Source of the DNA: Seriola aureovittata
Taxonomy: Eukaryota > Chordata > Actinopteri > Carangiformes > Carangidae
Assembly: GCF_021018895.1 (NCBI RefSeq)
Contig: NC_079386.1
Span: 14,783,552-14,847,551 of the forward strand
Reading direction: 5' to 3'
DNA length: 64,000 nucleotides
Part shown: positions 44,212 through 55,016 of the stretch, piece after piece
Position numbering within the stretch: the first letter of the stretch is position 1
How the letters are laid out: every line of letters begins with the position of its first letter
Translations under genes and position numbers: made by a program
The notes under the pieces: model-generated
Databases searched by the model: none
What the model was told of the DNA's origin: nothing
The model's input: the letters and a program-made list of their open reading frames with translations, nothing else

Positions 44212-44340
44212 CTGTTTCAAGTTAACCGTAAGAAATGCTTCCACCATACGACTGTTTTCAGTTACATCTGGGAAGAATTGGCTCCGCTCCCAGGTTTTCA
44301 CGGCACTTTTTTGTCCAACCGACCCAACAAAAAGGAAACA
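44212..44340 (-). other. slc12a6: putative non-coding first exon of slc12a6
   Basis: On the minus strand a GC-rich segment ends in AAACAG|GTAAGCGC, a strong donor at 44212, just downstream of a promoter-like region. Joining it to any downstream exon does not extend the slc12a6 frame, so I read it as 5' UTR. The right boundary (transcription start) is a guess. Confidence 0.4.
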
Positions 44341-44427
44341 TGCAATAGCGCGCGGCAGGTCCTATTTCCCTTGCCGTCGTCCCAACGGCATGCGCGTGCG
44401 TGATGACTAACAAACTGTCATCGCTAC

Positions 44428-44441
44428 CTGGGAAATGTAGT
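44428..44441 (-). promoter_or_regulatory. ZNF143/SBS-like motif at the slc12a6 promoter
   Basis: The minus strand reads ACTACATTTCCCAG, the core of the ACTACAATTCCCAGCATGC element bound by ZNF143 in vertebrate promoters. It is about 100-200 bp upstream of the putative first exon. Confidence 0.5.
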
Positions 44442-45144
44442 CCTTGTAGCCCAGACATGGATTGTCTCTGTTTCTACTGTTTTTAATACTGCCTGCTTAA
44501 AATGTATTACTTAAATGTTGTAATAGGTTAAAAATCGTTTATAATGACGACACGAATACTTCAATAGAAATTTGAGGTACTTGTACCTTACTTATTTACT
44601 TGTGTTTCCATTTTATGTTATGTTTACACCACTACATTTAAGAGGGAAATTCTGTACTTTTTCTCCATGACAGCTGTAGTTGTTACTTTTCAGATCAAGA
44701 GCTTGCAACTCCCTGTCATTTTAAAGAAATTCATAATAAACATATAAAAAAACAACACAGTGTTTACAATTACGCCATTGGTTCCCAACCTTCTTGTCTT
44801 GTGACATCTTACAAAAACTAGTGTGCTACTTGGTCAAATTTCAGAGTTGCTAGCATTTCCACCGGTCCAATAACTGTTCAAGTTCCCAAAAGGTGAAAGT
44901 CAAAATAAATAAATAGATACAAGTTTGTTTAGAACTTTTCTTTTTCTCCTACCCCATTATTCATTTCACCAGTTGTGATTCTTTAGCAGGCCGTGACCCC
45001 TTGGTTGCCTTCATGCTCTATATGGAAGCATTTGATTTCTTATGTTTCCCCCACTGATTTTAGTCAGGTTTTATTCTTTAATTTGTCACCTACTCTGGAT
45101 TTTATATACACTCAGACAAAAGAATAGAGTTTATGAACTGAACA

Positions 45145-45150
45145 TTTATT
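45145..45150 (-). terminator. nop10: nop10 poly(A) signal
   Basis: AATAAA on the minus strand, about 250 nt after the nop10 stop codon. Confidence 0.65.
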
Positions 45151-45395
45151 CAGCATGAAAACAAAATCATAACAATAACCTAAACTGAATGTCAACAAAT
45201 TACAGCACATAAAAAAATAATCAATGACAGCTGATATCCAATGCAATAACAGTCCCTTCGATTTGGGCCTGGAGCTTTCCTGCTCTTTGCTTTGCAGTCC
45301 TATCTTCGCCTTCACCCCTCCAATTCTTGGTCTCCATTGATCGACCTCTCCCTTCTTCCGCTTTCACCTCTGCCCTCTCTCTCTCTCTGTCTCTC

Positions 45396-47002
45396 TCACA
45401 GAACAGGTCTGGGCTGTTGGGTGAGCAGAATGCCGAAGCGTTTCTTCAACATCACCCGATGTCGGGAGAACTTGTCGTCTGGGGAGAAGCGGGCTGGATG
45501 GGCCGAGCTGGTGGGCTGCCCGTCAGGACATATCTTCTGTTGGTGACAAAGAAGGAAAGAGAAAGCTCAGTTGATTTCAGCACTGGGAGTGATGAATAAA
45601 AGACTTTTTATTGATAGTTCATACATTGCTTGTTTAACACTATTGCCTGTTTAATCATTTACTACAGTGGTCCCCAACCTTAAAATAAGTGAAGTCTCCT
45701 TGCACTACATCATCATAGGTCACATCGATCTATGAGCTCTAACCAAGACATGACTTTGCCTCCCTAGTCTCCTTTGAATCATTGTTTTAGGGCAGAAAAG
45801 GCAAAACCATCCAGGATTCCCAAGAAAAAAGTCAAGAGGAAAATAAATAAATGTTATTGTATGTAAAACATATAATATATATCTTTCTTTCCTTTCCTGT
45901 CCTGTTGATAACCTCACAACTCCTCAGATGTATTGTGTGCTTTGTAATGTTAAATCAGGTAACAGAGATCTGTATTATTGAAAGTTATGAACCTTTCAGT
46001 CTTGACGATTAGACGTTGTGGAAAAAAGTGAACGTTGCAGCTGAAAACTTATGACTGTGAAAAGCATATAAAACTAGGTATTCAACTAATCGATGTATTG
46101 TTTTGTCTACAAAATATCAAATGTCAGTCAATAGTTAAAAATGCCTGTTGTAATTTCCCACAGACCAAGATGAAGTCTTTAAATGCCTTGTTTTGTCTGA
46201 ACAGTCCAGAACCCAGAGGTATTCAGTTCACTGTCATGTACGAGAAAAGCATCAAACACTCCACAGCTCATACCATTGCGGCAATGACTAAAGCAAGTAA
46301 ATGATTATAAAAATAGGTACTGATTAATTATGTCAACCAACTAATTAATAAATCAACTCATAGTTGCAGCTTTTAGATAAACTGGATGTTAAACATAAAC
46401 CAGGAGAGAATGAGAAATAAAGGAATATACATTTACATGTTTTGAATACTTTGTTTATTTTTTGCTTGCAAGAAGTATGAGAACACAACAACTTGGATTC
46501 TGGTAGCCTGTGGAGAGTATTTAATGTCGTGGATATCTGGTGGAATAAATTATGTCACAAATTGATTGATTGATTGATTGATTAGCCTATATATGATCAA
46601 AAGAACTGTTGTCTGCAGCTCCAGCTATCTGATTATTCCAATCAGTGCTAACTTCCAGCTGCATGTTTCCTGTGATAAGACTTCACTCGCTGATGTTGCT
46701 TTATGTTTACGTATGTCTTTTATTTCAATGAGCTTTGTTTGCCCCATGTTAAGTTTAACAGTCGAATTACAGGATTGAAATCATCTTTACGTTAACGTAA
46801 TAACAATTATATACCAGCGTTTCCAGAGATCGATAATGTCCAACGAGCTCAAATAAGCCTCTATATCGACGAGCTAGAGTGAAACTAGGAGCAAAAATAC
46901 ATTAATGGAGAGTAAAGTCACATGTTGGGGATGTAAACATAACGTTACCTTCAGAGTGTAGACTCTGTCCCCCTTCTCGTCCACGTAATACTGCAGAAAC
47001 AT
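45396..47002 (-). CDS. nop10: nop10, H/ACA ribonucleoprotein subunit 3 (2 exons)
   Basis: Exon 1 is 46949-47002 ([18 protein letters not shown]) and exon 2 is 45396-45536 ([20 protein letters not shown] onward, ending TQQPRPVL). Together they give 64 codons, exactly the usual length of NOP10. The protein is an essential small subunit of H/ACA snoRNPs with dyskerin, NHP2 and GAR1, acting in rRNA pseudouridylation and in telomerase. All expected segments are present: the N-terminal FLQYY, the central [16 protein letters not shown] and the C-terminal QQPRPVL. In place of the human KKFDPMGQQ the fish has KKICPDGQP. The 1.4-kb intron (45537-46948) holds a teleost repeat (about 46050-46370) and a GATT run near 46562. 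The gene is divergent from nutm1, as in human. Confidence 0.96.
46050..46370. repeat. teleost 'ATCGATTA' repeat in the nop10 intron
   Basis: Contains CAACTAATCGATGTATTGTTTTGTCTACAAAATATCAAATGTCAG, CTTGTTTTGTC and a right end AACTCATAGTTGCAGC. It is the best preserved short member of the family in the window. Confidence 0.6.
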
Positions 47003-47169
47003 CGCGGCAGCACTTGTCTTGTAGATCCACAAAAATGAAAAAAATAATGATATTAGCTGACTTGTATCGAAAAGAAAACAAATTTTCTCCTTCAGTTTCC
47101 ACGTGCAGCAAAGTTTCTCGTCGCCCGGATGGCAGAGCGGATATCCGGTCCTGAATTCAAAGCGCTCGG

Positions 47170-47187
47170 CATTCTGGGAAATGGAGT
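47170..47187 (-). promoter_or_regulatory. ZNF143/SBS-like motif at the nop10 promoter
   Basis: The minus strand reads ACTCCATTTCCCAGAATG about 170 bp upstream of the nop10 ATG. It fits the ZNF143 consensus typical of housekeeping promoters with short leaders. Confidence 0.5.
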
Positions 47188-47737
47188 CTCCTAATATCTT
47201 GCTAAACACTTGCCCAAAGTCCCTAAAGGTAATTTCAAAGTACTAGCAGAGAGACACGAAAATGCTTCTGAGTTTCAAGGTTGATTTTTAACCTTGAAAA
47301 AGAAGCTCTTACCTCAAAGTTCTCTTTCTAGATTTCTTCTGGAGCTTTCAGCCACTTGTAATGGGCTTCATCCGCAGATAGCTAATGCTCACTTGTTAGA
47401 TGGAAAGTATATGAAGCTTTACATGTATGAATATCAATATAGATAAAATTCAAGGAAACGTATTTTTTTATGTCTCCCACTTTGGAAAAGAGTGGCTTTT
47501 GAAATGTATTCAACAAAATATAAATTCACTTTGTCTACAACTTTCATTTTAATAAATTGAATTTTTTCTTTCTTCTTTCTAGAAAATTTTTTGCAACACA
47601 ACTGTTTCAGATTTCTGACTTACTCTGGCAAAGTTTTTTAATTTATGAGACTTTATGGAGTCTGGAATGTTTTCATGCACAGAACCTTTAGTCAGAAGTA
47701 AACAAAAGTCGACCTGAATCAAGTTTATTTTTAAAAC

Positions 47738-47807
47738 ATGAGCAGAGACAAACTGATGAACACATTTTTACAGCATTGGTTGAAGACTAATCATCTCCCA
47801 CGAGAAA
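47738..47807 (+). other. possible upstream exon of nutm1
   Basis: The sequence from an ATG at 47738 ends in CGAGAAAG|GTAAGCC, a good donor, and the first nutm1 coding exon is preceded by CCCTTTGACAG, a possible acceptor (AG at about 48734-48735). Joining the two does not keep the frame, so this would be 5' UTR. Evidence is limited to splice-site likeness. Confidence 0.25.
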
Positions 47808-48249
47808 GGTAAGCCTGATGAGAAATATTTGAGCGATCCACAATGTGTGTTATTTTCCACTGACACTGTTCTCTCTGATAATTAAACCTGCATCCTACAA
47901 GAGTTTTGTACGTTAAGTCAGTTATCTTGAGCAAACAAGGTTCAACTTCTCACTTTTCACAAAGGATGAGTCTCCTGTGTTTTAATCATTTGTCATGTGG
48001 AAATGCTCCTTAAAATGATACATTTAATAGAAGCAGTTAATTTAATCATTAATTTAAAAAAGATGCTTCAGAGAAGAAACATGGTAATTACTGCTTATTT
48101 AAGGAAAAACATGGACCCATTTGTTCCAGGCTCTAATATTAACAAAGTAATATATGTTGTTTATGTATTATAAATTTAAGTCATCACATAATGCTTAATG
48201 AGTGAAGGTACTTTTTTGATCAATACAATAACAACTCAAAGTCTCCTTA

Positions 48250-48507
48250 CTAGCTTTTTTTTGAGCTTGTAACAGTATCACACAGTTTACCAGCAGATGG
48301 AGGCAGTTTGCATATAGTTACCATGTAGATGGATTTGTTCCAATGCAAACTCTCGTCCACAGATGAAATCATAACAGCTACTGAGCTTCTCAAATTTACA
48401 ATGTTATATATCACTTTATTATCTTCCACATATGAACCAACACATCCAGGCACAAATTTAATCGGATGATAAATGTCTTGAGAGGCAAAGGGGTCCTCAA
48501 ACACAAA
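48250..48507 (-). other. unidentified minus-strand open segment
   Basis: About 85 codons open on the minus strand, following TTTCACTTTTAAG, a weak acceptor. The translation looks protein-like (for example VFEDPFASQDIYHPIKFVPG) but I do not recognise it, and no companion exon was found. It lies 250 bp upstream of the nutm1 start, on the opposite strand. It may be a decayed transposon exon or chance. Confidence 0.2.
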
Positions 48508-48758
48508 AACTTAAAAGTGAAAAACAAACATTTAAGTGAACATAAATAATAGTAATGATGATAAAATAATTTAGTTTTTTGCATCGTTTTTTATTGTTTT
48601 CTGTTTGCACTTTATTCTATTACTTGGAACTACACACTAAACAATCCCAATAATAAACAACGAGAACGGCCAAATTACAAACTGCTGATGTTCACTACCC
48701 TGATATTCCACATTGTTCTCACTTCCCTTTGACAGTTACACAGCGACAGAGATAAAGA

Positions 48759-51700
48759 ATGGATCCAGTGCCGATTTATCCACCTGAGATCATCCTGTCT
48801 GACAGAGAAGATCATCGCCTGTTTCCTACCGACAGATCTGCCTCACAAGAAGAGCTAAACATCCATGAACTGTCAGATAGCAGCGTTGGGCAGCTTTGTT
48901 CATCGGAGCCTCATCGGGGGAGGATGGATGAGGTGGCATCCCTGAGAGCTTCCACTGCTGGAGAAAGGAGGTTTGCTCATTCTGAGCAGAACAGAGACAC
49001 GCCATCTTGGACGAAAAAGGAAGAAAATCCAAACCAGCAAACTCTACAACATTCCCTGCCAAGCCTGATGATGGGCCCCATCCACCCCCAGATACAAGCC
49101 CATGAGAATCCCTTTAACTTAACTTTCCTGCCCAGTATTTGTCCCCCTCTATCCAACCTCCAGGCTTTATCACCGGGCGTCCGGCCTGACGTGACACCAC
49201 TTGTACCAGAGCTCAGAATGACCCCCTGGTTTGGTCAAGAGGCCTGCTGGATGAATACCACACCCAACGCCAGGTGTGATTTTAGCCCCTGTGTGTTGTT
49301 CCCATACAGCCCATTTTCCCCCCCTCAGTCCTGGTTCCTCCTGCCTGAGGCTCGCCCCGTTTGGTGTGTGTGTCCAGAGTCTCAACCTGTCCAGCAGCCC
49401 TACGAGCCTGACCTGTAAGGAACACACAGCAGACAGCATTATATTATTGTATCGACTGGTCCATAATTAAATCCTGACTTTAGTACTGTATCTAATATCA
49501 CATGTCTGACCCCAGGTTGTCAAGGAAGGCAGTTGAGCCAGTTGGTGAGCAGTTAAATGTGACGCCAAAGTTTGCAGGAAAAGAGCAGAGTAAAGAGAAG
49601 GCCAAGTCAGAAGGTCAGAGGTCAAGGCTTTATATCTAAAAATCGACATTACCTTTCCCCTGAATTATCTCAGCAACTATTGGATGCATTGTTGTGAAAT
49701 TTTGCACTAACATTCATGATGCCTGGAGGATGAATCCTTCCTGCAGGTCGCAGAGAGCTTAGGGATGCTAAGAAGAAATGAAAATGGTTAAAAGTCAAAC
49801 TGATGTTTTACCCCGTTTTCTCCCTTTTTTACTTCTTTTATCATCACAGAAAAACAGCAGAGAAATGACACATCTGATGAGGAACTACAATCCACGGAGT
49901 CTGCGGTTTCTCCTGGATCTCTTCTCTCTTTGGATGAAGAATCGCTGGCAGAACGCGCCTTTGAGGAATACATGACGATTATGGACTCCCTCTGTCCCGA
50001 TAAGGTCAACAACTTTGGGTTATAATATAAAATCTAGAAAAATGTATATTAATATGCAGGATGCAGGAGAATGGATTTATTATGTCTAAAAGAATATCTG
50101 TTTAAGGAGTTAATAAAACATTCATATTTGGTAAGAAAAACACCCAAAAATACCTTTAAAAAAATCCTTAAAATCTAAAAGTTTGTTCAAAACAGCCAAT
50201 ATTTCATTATGAAAAAAAAAAAAAATCCCAATTTTCTGCTGTTTCTGACTATCCTCAGATCCATGAAAACGTGGAGGTCAAAGAGAGTGAGGATGAGGAC
50301 GACGAGGACGAGGACGGAGAGAAGGAGAAACTAGAGACAGAAAACAGCATCTTTCTGAAGTATCTGGATGAACTGTGCAGTGATGAGGACTTTGTCAGAA
50401 AAGTACGTCAAGCATTAGTATAAAATGGGAGGAACTTAAGTGCATAAGTAGCGACTATTAAATTAAATTATTCTCCTATAATTTCTTTTTTAATTTTGAC
50501 AATATTATTATCTTGTTTGCCGCAAAGGTTTAAGAATATATCTTGTGTGTCCCTGTGTGCTCACCTCTTTCTGTCAGGTGGAGTCGACACTGGATACAGA
50601 GTTCCTGGAGTCCCTCCTCTCTTCAGACCCGGATATCCTCGACTTTATCGCACTGGAAACACAAGAGCAAGAGGTAACATGAGAATAAGTTCAGTAACAG
50701 ATGTGTATTGTTGCCTCATGATGCGGCAGGTCAATCTAGGATTAGAAGAACAAGCCAGTTTCAGTATTAGTGCCATTTTGACCATTAACATCAACAGTAC
50801 TGTGCCGCTGTGAGCCAGTAACCGAGGGTCTCTGAACCCTGCAGTTTGACCTTTCTGTAAAAATAAAGATGTGACATATACTGCATGTTTATAAAATTAT
50901 TATTTTTTTTAATTTAATTACTTACTTTCTTTTTGTTTCTTCTTTCTGACTTTGCAGGCGACGCTGCCGGAGCAGTCACATCAACCTTCTGCCAACTCCA
51001 GCAGCGATCCTATAACTGACGGGTCATCTCTGGTGCGTCTCTTATATCATTACTGTAGTTATTATGCACAGAGTGAGGGGTTAGATGTATATATTTATTT
51101 TACTGTCTTGCTGCTGGATGATAAGACATGTTTTAACCTGGGCCTGTGGAGCCTCAAAGATTTGGGCGTTTATCAGGCAGGTCGGGTCTAAAGAAAGATG
51201 CTGTTTAGCTGAATTGTGGCAAATGTAAGATGCAGGGTTGTTGGCCTCTACTGCTTCGATTTTCACAAATTAAATCAGATTTTGAAAGCGCAAAACTAAA
51301 TCTCTACAGGGCCCTTTAATTCTTCTTCTTTCATATCTTCCTCTCAGCTGGGATCGAGACTGAATGCAGAGCATCTGGATCCCCCCGTGTCTCCAGATCC
51401 AGAATCCATTGACCTTTTTCCACTGAACGAATTAAAGCAATGGGTAACATGATACTTTTTTGCTTTATGACGACAAATATTAAGTCATAATTCTATGAGA
51501 AAAGTCAAACGCTGGGTTGTGTATGAAAAGATGAGATACTGTATATCTGTTTGCATCTGGGAAAATGCCACAAGAAAAATGTTAATTACCTTAGTAAGTT
51601 TTTCTTCTTCCTGTTTTTCCTCTTGGTTTACAGGCGTTGGAGATGACGGTGCAGGAACAATCACATCTACTGTCTGCTGACTCCATCAGTGATCCTGTAC

Positions 51701-54471
51701 CTGATGAAACATCTCAGACACCTATATTGGATCCTCCGGGAAACTCTGACACCAATCCAAACCACGATTGGCAAACTGCGCCTCTGGATACAGGATCAAA
51801 GGAAAGACGACTGCCAACTGAAGGCACGCCAGAACACTTCAGTCCTGTTGATGCCTTGTCTAGTCTTTGTCACGATGGCTCCCTTTTCATGGAGAATACT
51901 TTCACTTCGTCTCCACACTCTGCCCCAGACATTCTTACTTTTGATTTGGAGACAGCAGACCACGATGTATTGGCAGTTTTATTTCTTGCAGATGACAGTG
52001 GTCCAATCGTGTCAGAAGACGCCGCAATGTCCCTCTCAAACTTTGCAAACACCCAGTCAGCTCAGTTGTCCCAGAAGACCAAGAGTGGACCTCTACCTTG
52101 GGAACTCACTGCCTCCGAGTCCCCCTCAAGTTCCAGTGTTGCAGGGTCAACTGAAGACCCTCCTGCACCTCATTTCAGTGCTGATTTGTTGACTGACAGC
52201 CCACCACAGTCAGCTGGCCCTCAAGCTCTAAGGGTCCTGGCTTGGAAAGCACTTCCTCCTGCCCAGATAAGGGAGTCTGAGGACCAACATAGTCCCAGAA
52301 ACATAAACCCAGAGTCCTCGTGCCTAAAAGATATGTCACCCAAAGATGACCTTAACAGTGCAATCCCGGCGCCAGCCAGTTCGTCCGCTGTGGCAGATTC
52401 CCATCCAGACTCCTCTGATGCTCAAGTTGATGGCAATTCATCAGGCTCAGTGCCTGAAGAACAGATATTAGAGTCACCAGAAGGACTGCCAATTTCTCAA
52501 GAATTAGCGTCACCTTGCATTTTCTCTGAATTCAGAACAAGAGAGCGACATGTCACTGAGAAAAAATGTGAGAACATTTTGGAAAAAGGTGCTACAACAT
52601 CAGAGATGCCAAAGAAAACAGCAAGAAAAGCAAGAGAAGAAGGGATGGCTAAAATGAGTTTTGAACAGAAGGAAGAGAATAAAGAGAATGACACCGAACT
52701 CGTCAAAGTCAGACGCAGTCAGAGGCTGTCAGGTCAAAATGAAAAAGAGAAAGCAGGACTTAGTGGTGGATTCAAAACAGAGAGAGCAGACGAGAGGAAA
52801 CCAAGTGAAAGGAGCATTAAGAAAGACGGGGTAATTTATGAAAAACAGAGCAGACGGTCCTCGGGAGGAAGACAATTATGTAAAAGAGAGGAGAGTAATT
52901 TTGAAGAGCAGAGCCAAGGAACAAAAATAACACACACAGTCGAGCAATTTTCCGAGATGGGAAAAAAAGAACAGCATCAAAAGCTCAGAGTGGAGATACA
53001 GAGACTCGAATTGAAGTCACTGCCCTCGCACTGCTCTCCTGCCTCTGCCTCCTGCAGCGAAACAAAGGTAGAAAACACTCTTTCAACCACAACACCACAA
53101 GAGAAAAGTGAAAAGGATGAGGAGAGTATAAAAAGAAAACAGGAAGGGATTCAAATATCTGGTTTTGTAAGGAGGAGAACTAGGAGCATAACTACTGAGG
53201 AAAAAGCGCAGCTGATTCCTCCTTCTGCTTCTGGAGATGGAAGGAAAAGCCAACACTCACAGATGGAAACAAGTGAGATAGAGGCCTCACCCGAGAGAGA
53301 AATGCAGGACAGAGTAGAAGTGAATGTAAAGGAGTTTGCAAATGAGTCTGTTTCAAGTCCGGTTAAAACAAGCAGAAGCAGGAAAGATGAAGAGGAGAGT
53401 AGCGAGACAGCGAACGATACAAATAAAGATTTGCAAATAAAGGTGGGCAAGGTCAACGAGGACTCTGCAAACTTCAGTACCGTCTCTCCACCTACAGCAT
53501 CATCCCAGCGGAGCCCGGGAGTTCAGACAGCTCCTCCAACAGACATGATAATGATCGATCAAGGCGGCCAGGAAGCCCCAGGGGAAGCACCACTGAATGA
53601 CAGAGATGAGCATAAGCATCCTCTCTCAAGCCTGGAGTCGCCCTCTGTGAAAAATCCCAAATTATCCCCCAGTCTAGATCCAGAGTCGATTCAACTGAAC
53701 CAGCAACAAGGCAAAACAGTAGCACTAAGTGAAGACGGAGCTTGTAGACACAGTGAGGTCATGCAAACGAAGACTTGTGATTTTTACAGCTCAACGTCAC
53801 CAAAGCCAAAGGTGTCTAGTCGCAAACCAAGTCCAGACCAGACAGAAGATGTGAAAGGTGAGGGGGAAAGGGCAAATGGAGAAGAGGCAAAACACCCAAG
53901 CCTACCGCTGAGTCCGATGAAAAGATATCGGCAGGAACATGAGGCTTCTGAAGAGACGAAGGTAAATGAGACAGAAAATGTGGGGATTGAGACAGAAATC
54001 ATCAAGAGTCCGATGAAAAGAGCAAGGTGGAAGATCAAGATGGAGGTTGACTCTAGGAGAGCCGAGAAGCAGAGGCAAACATGGATTGAGAAAGGCGATG
54101 AGGGGTCCAGCGGCAAGGATGAAACATTTGGCGTCTGTACACCAAGGACAAGAAGTAAAACAAAGGCCGTGGACAAACTGATTTCAAATCCATCATGTTC
54201 GACTGGACAAGAAACTTCTGAAGGTGAAGAAACTGCAGGCAAGACGCCTTCAAGAGATGAGAGGAGTGCAACGAAAACCAGAATGATGCTCAGGCGAATC
54301 CAGGTCCCACGCTTTCCTTCTAAGAAACAAAGGCGGCTCTCCAAGTTACCTACAAAATATACAGACTTTATCTTGCACAAACCAAAGGTGATGGGAAAGA
54401 AAAGGCGGGAAAAGGAAAAACAGAAAGAGGTGGGAAAAAGACGGACAACCCAAACACCAAAACCTACTTAA
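48759..54471 (+). CDS. nutm1: nutm1 orthologue, NUT family protein (8 coding exons)
   Basis: Exons: 48759-49414, 49516-49613, 49850-50004, 50259-50402, 50578-50673, 50958-51032, 51348-51443 and 51634-54471. All phases agree, giving 1385 codons (human NUTM1 is about 1130). The identification rests on the conserved NUT core: FEEYMTIMDSL in exon 3, LKYLDELCSDEDFVRK in exon 4 and EFLESLLSSDPD in exon 5. It is also supported by position, between divergent nop10 and convergent lpcat4, exactly as in human. Human NUTM1 is a testis nuclear protein whose central acidic region recruits the acetyltransferase p300; it is also the partner in BRD4-NUT carcinoma fusions. Exon 1 is Pro-rich, and exon 4 has an acidic EDEDDEDEDGE run. 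The 2.8-kb last exon is disordered and charged. It holds two SPMKR motifs (about residues 1200 and 1232) and a Lys/Arg-rich tail that resembles the human C-terminal NLS. Exons 5-6 are duplicated as 7-8. Weak overall conservation means exon 1 and the ATG are less certain. Confidence 0.88.
49664..49745. repeat. teleost repeat fragment in nutm1 intron 2
   Basis: ATTATCTCAGCAACTATTGGATG through to GGAGGATGAATCC matches a frequent teleost interspersed sequence recognised from memory. Confidence 0.45.
50578..51032 (+). repeat. nutm1 exon pair, copy A (exons 5 and 6)
   Basis: The 96-bp phase-0 exon 50578-50673 and the phase-0 exon 50958-51032 form the first copy of a tandem exon duplication. Exon 5 carries the conserved NUT core (EFLESLLSSDPD, then LDFIALETQEQE). 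Exon 6 has EQSHQPSANSSSDP. Its counterpart is 51348-51443 plus the start of exon 8. Confidence 0.8.
51348..51717 (+). repeat. nutm1 exon pair, copy B (exon 7 and start of exon 8)
   Basis: Exon 7 (51348-51443) is also exactly 96 bp and phase 0, and aligns without gaps to exon 5 (61 of 96 bases by hand count). The start of exon 8 repeats exon 6: EQSHLLSADSISDP against EQSHQPSANSSSDP, with 45 of 60 bases identical. Introns 5 and 7 both start GTAACATGA. The second copy is more diverged from the family core (LL replaced by PV, F by H). Confidence 0.8.
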
Positions 54472-55016
54472 AACAATTCACAGTTTAATTAATTGTTAAC
54501 AAAAAACTATATTCATACAAAAATGTAAGAAATAATTAATTTACAGAATAAACTTTGAGTGTATAGTTTTTTTTTTTGCACATTCCATTGTCCCTTTAAA
54601 AAAGAAAAAAAATGTTTTATATACACAGGAGGAAATTTTATAAATAAGACATTTTATGGCTTCAAATGACAAAAGTGACCGAGTCCTTTCTTCATGGTAA
54701 TTAAAAAGGCATACAGTTAAACATGCACACACCTTCCAAGTTCCTGGCCTCAAACACACACACACACACACACGCACACTTTCTTTGGCTGTCCAATAAT
54801 TGCAAGATTGACATGAGGATTTAAAAAAAATGCATCCATACATCCACACACATACTGTGCGACACGAAACCTTAAAAATACAATACTTTGTCGATGATTA
54901 TTCTTGTTCAAACTGTCTCATATCTTCACAACTGCACTTGACGATGATAAGCACAGAAAAACTCAACATCCTGCAGAAAGAGGAATCTGACTCTCATTTA
55001 ATATTCTGTAAAATCC
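54472..55016. other. convergent 3' ends of nutm1 and lpcat4
   Basis: Only 545 bp separate the two stop codons. A plus-strand AATAAA at 54547-54552 suits nutm1. On the minus strand the only hexamer seen near lpcat4 is ATTAAA at 54997-55002, very close to its stop, so its real 3' end may overlap nutm1. A CA run lies at about 54753-54773. Confidence 0.5.

Noticed and set aside
44095..44301. Apparent coding exon upstream of slc12a6
   Set aside because: The frame has no ATG at its start and does not join any slc12a6 exon in phase; kept only as a putative 5' UTR exon.
53784..54380. A 198-codon minus-strand frame rich in Leu, Ser and Phe
   Set aside because: Antisense shadow of the large last exon of nutm1; no splice signals or family resemblance.
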